A stretch of DNA of 8,276 nucleotides from a bacterium (GTDB lineage: Bacteria; Planctomycetota; J058; JACQDU01). Location of the stretch: positions 1 through 8,276 of the forward strand of contig JACQDU010000470.1 of the NCBI GenBank assembly GCA_016200955.1, read 5' to 3'. The notes under the pieces are model-generated. The model saw only the letters and a program-made list of their open reading frames with translations. It made no database searches and was not told the origin of the DNA. Shown piece after piece: positions 5,243-8,276 of the stretch. Positions within the stretch are counted from its first letter, which is position 1. Each line of letters begins with the position of its first letter. The translations under genes and the position numbers were made by a program.

Positions 5243-8215
5243 ATGCCGGGGCACGCCGGCGCGGCCAAGCCGATCGATGACCTGGATCACGGCGCGCCCG
5301 GCGAGCCGACCCGGAAGCTCCCGGCGGCCCCCGAGCCGGCGAAGTCGCAGTCCCAGCCCACCGGGGCCAATGCGCGGCACGTCAAGGAAGTCGCCGGGTT
5401 CGAGATCATCTCCCGCCTGGGCGAGGGCGGCATGGGCCAGGTCTTCAAGGCCCGTCAGAAGAGCCTCGACCGCTTCGTCGCCCTCAAGGTGCTCACGCCG
5501 AAGCTGGCGGCCGACCACGAGTACGTCCAGCGCTTCGAGCTCGAGGCTCGCGCGGCGGCGAAGCTCAATCACCCGAACATCGTGCAGGTCATCGAGCAGG
5601 GGCACGACGGGGTCATCAAGTTCATCGCCTTCGAGTTCATAGACGGCTCCTCCCTCGAAGGGCTCCTCAAGAAGCGCGGCCGGATCCCCGAGCGCGAGGC
5701 GCTCAAGATCATCCGCGAGATCGCGGACGCCCTCCGCTACTCGAGCGAGAAGGGCCTCATTCACCGCGATGTGAAGCCGGACAACATCCTCCTCACGAAG
5801 GACGGCACGCCCAAGCTCGCCGACCTCGGGCTCGCGAAGCTCCAGGGAGACACCGCGGGGCTCACACAGGCCGGCATCGTCATGGGGACGCCGCACTACA
5901 TGGCCCCCGAGCAGGCCCTCGGCGAGCGCGACCTCGACGTGCGAGCCGACCTCTACGCGCTCGGGCTCGTCCTCTACCGCTGCCTCGTGGGAGAGCTGCC
6001 GTGGCACTCCGAGTCGGCGCTCGCGATCCTCACGAAGCACATCAACGAGGACGTGCCCGATCCCCGGAACAAGGTCCCCGAGGTCACGGAGGCGTGCGTC
6101 ACCGTCCTCCGCGGCCTCACGGCGCGCGAGAGAACCGATCGTTACGCGCAGGCGGTCGACGTCGTGCGAGACGTGGACGCGATCCTCGGCGGGACCGCGC
6201 CCATGGGGACGGGTGCGGCGCCTCGCTCGGGTCCCGCTCTCGTGGCGACGCTCGTCGAGCCGCCTCGGACGAAGGCCGCGAACGCCGTGGATCCGGCGCT
6301 CACCGCGAGCGGGCGCCGGCGTCCCGGAGGGGCCGCGAATCCCTCCGTCACGGCGAGCGGGAGCCGGCGTCCCGGGGGGGCCGCGAATCCTTCCGTCACG
6401 GCGAGCGGGAGCCGGCGTCCCGGGACTCCTCCGAATCCTTCCGCAACGGCGAGCGGAAGCCGCCGCGCGGGCCTCGAGAAGGCGGCGTCGGGCCGGCAGG
6501 CGGCTCCGGGTGCGAAGGTCACGACGGGCTCGGGCTCGCGCGCGGGCCGCGCGTCGGGATCGCTCCAGCACTCGATGGCGATCACCGAGGCGACGCCTCT
6601 CCCGCGCGGCGCGGCCATGCCGCTCGTCCTCGGGCTCGTCGTGCTCGCGCTCTGCTCGGGAGCGGCGGTTGCGTTCATCTACGATCGAGGAAAGCCGGGG
6701 CCGCACGCTCCGCCCGTGCCCTCGACGTTGACGCCCGGGCCGGGCTCCCAGGAGGAGGAGACGAGGCCCGACACGCACGAGCAGGCGCCGCCTCCCTCGA
6801 GCCAGGAGAAGACGCCGGCTCCCTCGACCGAGACCGACGTGAAGAAGGTGGGCGAGAAGCCGCCGGCCGAGAAACCTCCCGAGAAGCCGCCCGAGAAGCT
6901 CCCCGAGAAGCCGCCCGAGAGGACGGCCGCCGGGATCCGCCCGACCACGATCGAGAAGGTCGAGGCCGCGAGCGCGAAGGTGGTCTCGAAGCCCGAGGAG
7001 GCCGAGAAGGGGCTCATCGGGGTCGTGGGGGAGATCGCGAGCGACGCGCGCCTGGGCGAGGAGAGGCGGGGGGCCGAGGCGGCGGTCCAGATGGTCAGGC
7101 TCGTGCGCGCCCTGTTCGCGACTCTCGGCGGCGGCGCCAGCGGCGCGGAGGTGGCGATCCAGCGAAACAGGATCGCGGGCGACCTCATGAAGATCAGCGA
7201 CGCTCTCGAGGGCGGGAACGAGCTCGAGGCCGTGGTCGCCCGCGAGGCCCACGACTGGGCCGATGCCTGGAAGTACCTCGAGAACCTCTGGATCGCGCTC
7301 TTGCTCGACCGGTCGAAGGAGACCGCTTACATCGAGAAGACCGACCCCGCGCGCCTCACGGGGAAGGGCGCGACGAGCGTGCTCTCGGCGCCCTGGCTCA
7401 CCCTCGTGGCCAAGCACATGGTCCCCGCGGTCCACGCGTTCGACCACCGCGAGTACGAAAAGGCGCTGGACGAGCTCGCGAAGGCGAAGGAGATCGAGAA
7501 GAACCACGACGCCTGGCCCGTCTACGTCGAGACGCACGCCGTCGTCACGGCGCTCGCGAAGCGGCTCAGGGGCACCGACCTATCGCTCATGGACGTCATG
7601 GAGAAGCAGGACCCGTCCGTCCAGAAGAGCGCGTTCGTCAAGGCCCGCTACATGGTCCTCGACTTCTCGGGCAAGAACGCGTTCCAGCTCCCGAAGCTGC
7701 CGCCGGGGTGGTCCCAGGGCGAGAACGGGCTCATGTCTCCCGTGCTGAAGCCTAAGATCGGCGGCGGGAACGACGCTCCTCTCGACATACCGTGGAAGCA
7801 GCCGGGGCTCTACCGCTTCCGCATGAAGCTCAACTGCCACAACGAGAGGCACGTGGACGTGATCTACGTGGGCGCGCCCGGGAAAGAGCCCTCGGTGGCC
7901 GCCGCGTTCGTCGCCCACGACCCTCCCTTCGCTTCGGCGGACATGGGGAAGATCGAAGATCACGTGCGCGAGTTCTACTCCGAGATCAAGACCAAGGAGG
8001 GGAACGACCGCTACCCGAGGGGGTTCTCCTCGGGCAAGACCGACACTCAGGACATCTTCCTCATCCCCGACAAGACCGGCACCGAGTTCAAGGCCGCTGG
8101 CGCGAGTCACTCGGCGAAGGTGAAGATCCCGGCGCTCGACGCGGCCTCTATCCGGATCCGCGCGCACAACATCACGATCGACAGCATGTACTTCGAGTAC
8201 CACCCGTTCGACTGA
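5243..8215 (+). CDS. Transmembrane Hanks-type serine/threonine protein kinase with large extracytoplasmic region
   Basis: This 990-residue protein is predicted to phosphorylate Ser/Thr on cytoplasmic targets in response to something sensed outside. Residues 1-50 are a low-complexity leader. The kinase domain spans about 52-315 with all catalytic motifs: glycine loop GEGGMG (60-65), VALK with K82, helix-C E101, HRDVKPDN (D176, K178, N181), DLG (194-196, a common bacterial variant of DFG), GTPHYMAPE (215-223) and RADLYALG (D236). A Pro/Ser/Arg juxtamembrane region (316-455) holds 16-residue tandem repeats. The membrane helix is about 459-480 (LVLGLVVLALCSGAAVAFIY). Outside come a Pro-rich stalk with EKPP units (485-560), a helical region (565-800) including a TPR-like unit near 724-775, and a final part (805-990) of predicted beta character that I do not recognise. 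The ATG at 5243 is preceded by GGGGGAG three bases upstream; spacing is short but nothing else fits. The gene appears intact and independent of its neighbours. Confidence 0.93.
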   Translation: MPGHAGAAKPIDDLDHGAPGEPTRKLPAAPEPAKSQSQPTGANARHVKEVAGFEIISRLGEGGMGQVFKARQKSLDRFVALKVLTPKLAADHEYVQRFELEARAAAKLNHPNIVQVIEQGHDGVIKFIAFEFIDGSSLEGLLKKRGRIPEREALKIIREIADALRYSSEKGLIHRDVKPDNILLTKDGTPKLADLGLAKLQGDTAGLTQAGIVMGTPHYMAPEQALGERDLDVRADLYALGLVLYRCLVGELPWHSESALAILTKHINEDVPDPRNKVPEVTEACVTVLRGLTARERTDRYAQAVDVVRDVDAILGGTAPMGTGAAPRSGPALVATLVEPPRTKAANAVDPALTASGRRRPGGAANPSVTASGSRRPGGAANPSVTASGSRRPGTPPNPSATASGSRRAGLEKAASGRQAAPGAKVTTGSGSRAGRASGSLQHSMAITEATPLPRGAAMPLVLGLVVLALCSGAAVAFIYDRGKPGPHAPPVPSTLTPGPGSQEEETRPDTHEQAPPPSSQEKTPAPSTETDVKKVGEKPPAEKPPEKPPEKLPEKPPERTAAGIRPTTIEKVEAASAKVVSKPEEAEKGLIGVVGEIASDARLGEERRGAEAAVQMVRLVRALFATLGGGASGAEVAIQRNRIAGDLMKISDALEGGNELEAVVAREAHDWADAWKYLENLWIALLLDRSKETAYIEKTDPARLTGKGATSVLSAPWLTLVAKHMVPAVHAFDHREYEKALDELAKAKEIEKNHDAWPVYVETHAVVTALAKRLRGTDLSLMDVMEKQDPSVQKSAFVKARYMVLDFSGKNAFQLPKLPPGWSQGENGLMSPVLKPKIGGGNDAPLDIPWKQPGLYRFRMKLNCHNERHVDVIYVGAPGKEPSVAAAFVAHDPPFASADMGKIEDHVREFYSEIKTKEGNDRYPRGFSSGKTDTQDIFLIPDKTGTEFKAAGASHSAKVKIPALDAASIRIRAHNITIDSMYFEYHPFD
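6290..6472 (+). repeat. 48-bp tandem repeat encoding a 16-residue juxtamembrane repeat
   Basis: Within the kinase gene, copies at 6290-6337, 6338-6385, 6386-6433 and a partial one at 6434-6472 encode units of the type N-P-S-V-T-A-S-G-S-R-R-P-G-G-A-A. Over their first 38 bases the second and third copies differ at a single position, so the expansion is recent or kept homogeneous. Each unit holds the T-A-S-G-S-R-R core, rich in hydroxyl and basic residues, between the kinase domain and the membrane helix. A seven-G run at 6374-6380 lies inside. Confidence 0.85.
6854..6919 (+). repeat. Short EKPP-type repeat in the extracytoplasmic stalk
   Basis: Residues 538-559 of the kinase consist of EKPP-like units (EKPPAEKPPEKPPEKLPEKP, then PE). 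At DNA level the units are short near-repeats around GAGAAGCCGCC. Such Pro/Lys/Glu stretches typically form extended, rigid spacers that hold an outer domain away from the membrane. Confidence 0.75.
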
Positions 8216-8241
8216 TCGCGTCTCTCATGTGGGAGGCGCGA
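8216..8241 (+). terminator. Strong hairpin directly after the kinase stop codon
   Basis: The arms TCGCGTCTCTC (8216-8226) and GGGAGGCGCGA (8231-8241) pair over 11 positions, including two G-T wobbles, around the four-base loop ATGT. The stem begins immediately after the TGA. No T-run follows, so termination without Rho is uncertain, but position and stability suggest a transcript-end structure, perhaps serving converging transcripts. Confidence 0.55.
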
Positions 8242-8276
8242 GGACTCCGAGGAGCACGTCGAGCGCGTTCAGGTTC

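Noticed and set aside
6854..6919. CRISPR-like or mobile repeat
   Set aside because: The repeat is short, in frame, without unique spacers, and encodes a Pro/Lys/Glu stalk of the kinase.
5048..7537. Minus-strand open frame of 829 codons across the kinase gene
   Set aside because: It is antisense to a clear kinase with all motifs, its product is repetitive Arg/Leu/Gly-rich sequence, and it shows no domain.

Overview
The window is very GC-rich DNA from a bacterium. Coding frames are recognisable because almost every third codon position is G or C. Two transmembrane Hanks-type Ser/Thr kinase-like proteins within 8 kb, plus the style of their sequences (for example the GEGGMGQVFKARQKSLDR P-loop region), suggest a Planctomycetota-like or other large-genome, kinase-rich lineage, perhaps from a metagenome. 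That placement is inference from family resemblance only. The genetic code looks standard: two genes end in TGA and one in TAG.

Layout. (1) Positions 1-1524, minus strand: a kinase-like receptor gene that runs off the left edge. Its N-terminal kinase-like domain lacks several catalytic residues, and an in-frame TGA at 979-981 separates it from the rest. Past the TGA the same frame stays open for 326 codons, encoding the remainder of the kinase fold, a membrane segment and a TPR-like outer part. (2) Positions 1525-1997: a 473-base divergent intergenic region with no convincing gene. (3) Positions 1998-5103, plus strand: a tight three-gene operon of ABC ATPase, ABC-2 type permease and membrane-anchored TPR-like protein, joined by two 4-base GTGA stop/start overlaps. 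The ATPase lacks the segment that normally carries the switch/H-loop histidine. (4) Positions 5104-5242: a short gap holding a hairpin directly after the operon and a candidate promoter. (5) Positions 5243-8215, plus strand: a complete 990-residue transmembrane Ser/Thr kinase with all catalytic motifs intact, a 16-residue tandem repeat before its membrane helix, a Pro/Glu/Lys-rich stalk, a helical region and a C-terminal domain I do not recognise. (6) Positions 8216-8276: a strong hairpin, then too little sequence to call a gene.

How the parts relate. The ATPase, permease and TPR-like protein are probably one membrane machine, an ABC-2 type exporter or extrusion complex of unknown substrate. 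The two kinase-like genes flank it but have their own starts and, probably, their own promoters. Nothing in the sequence ties them functionally to the transporter.

The most notable signals are the TGA-split, degenerate kinase and the ABC ATPase without an H-loop. I see no RNA genes, insertion sequences, CRISPR arrays or phage genes.
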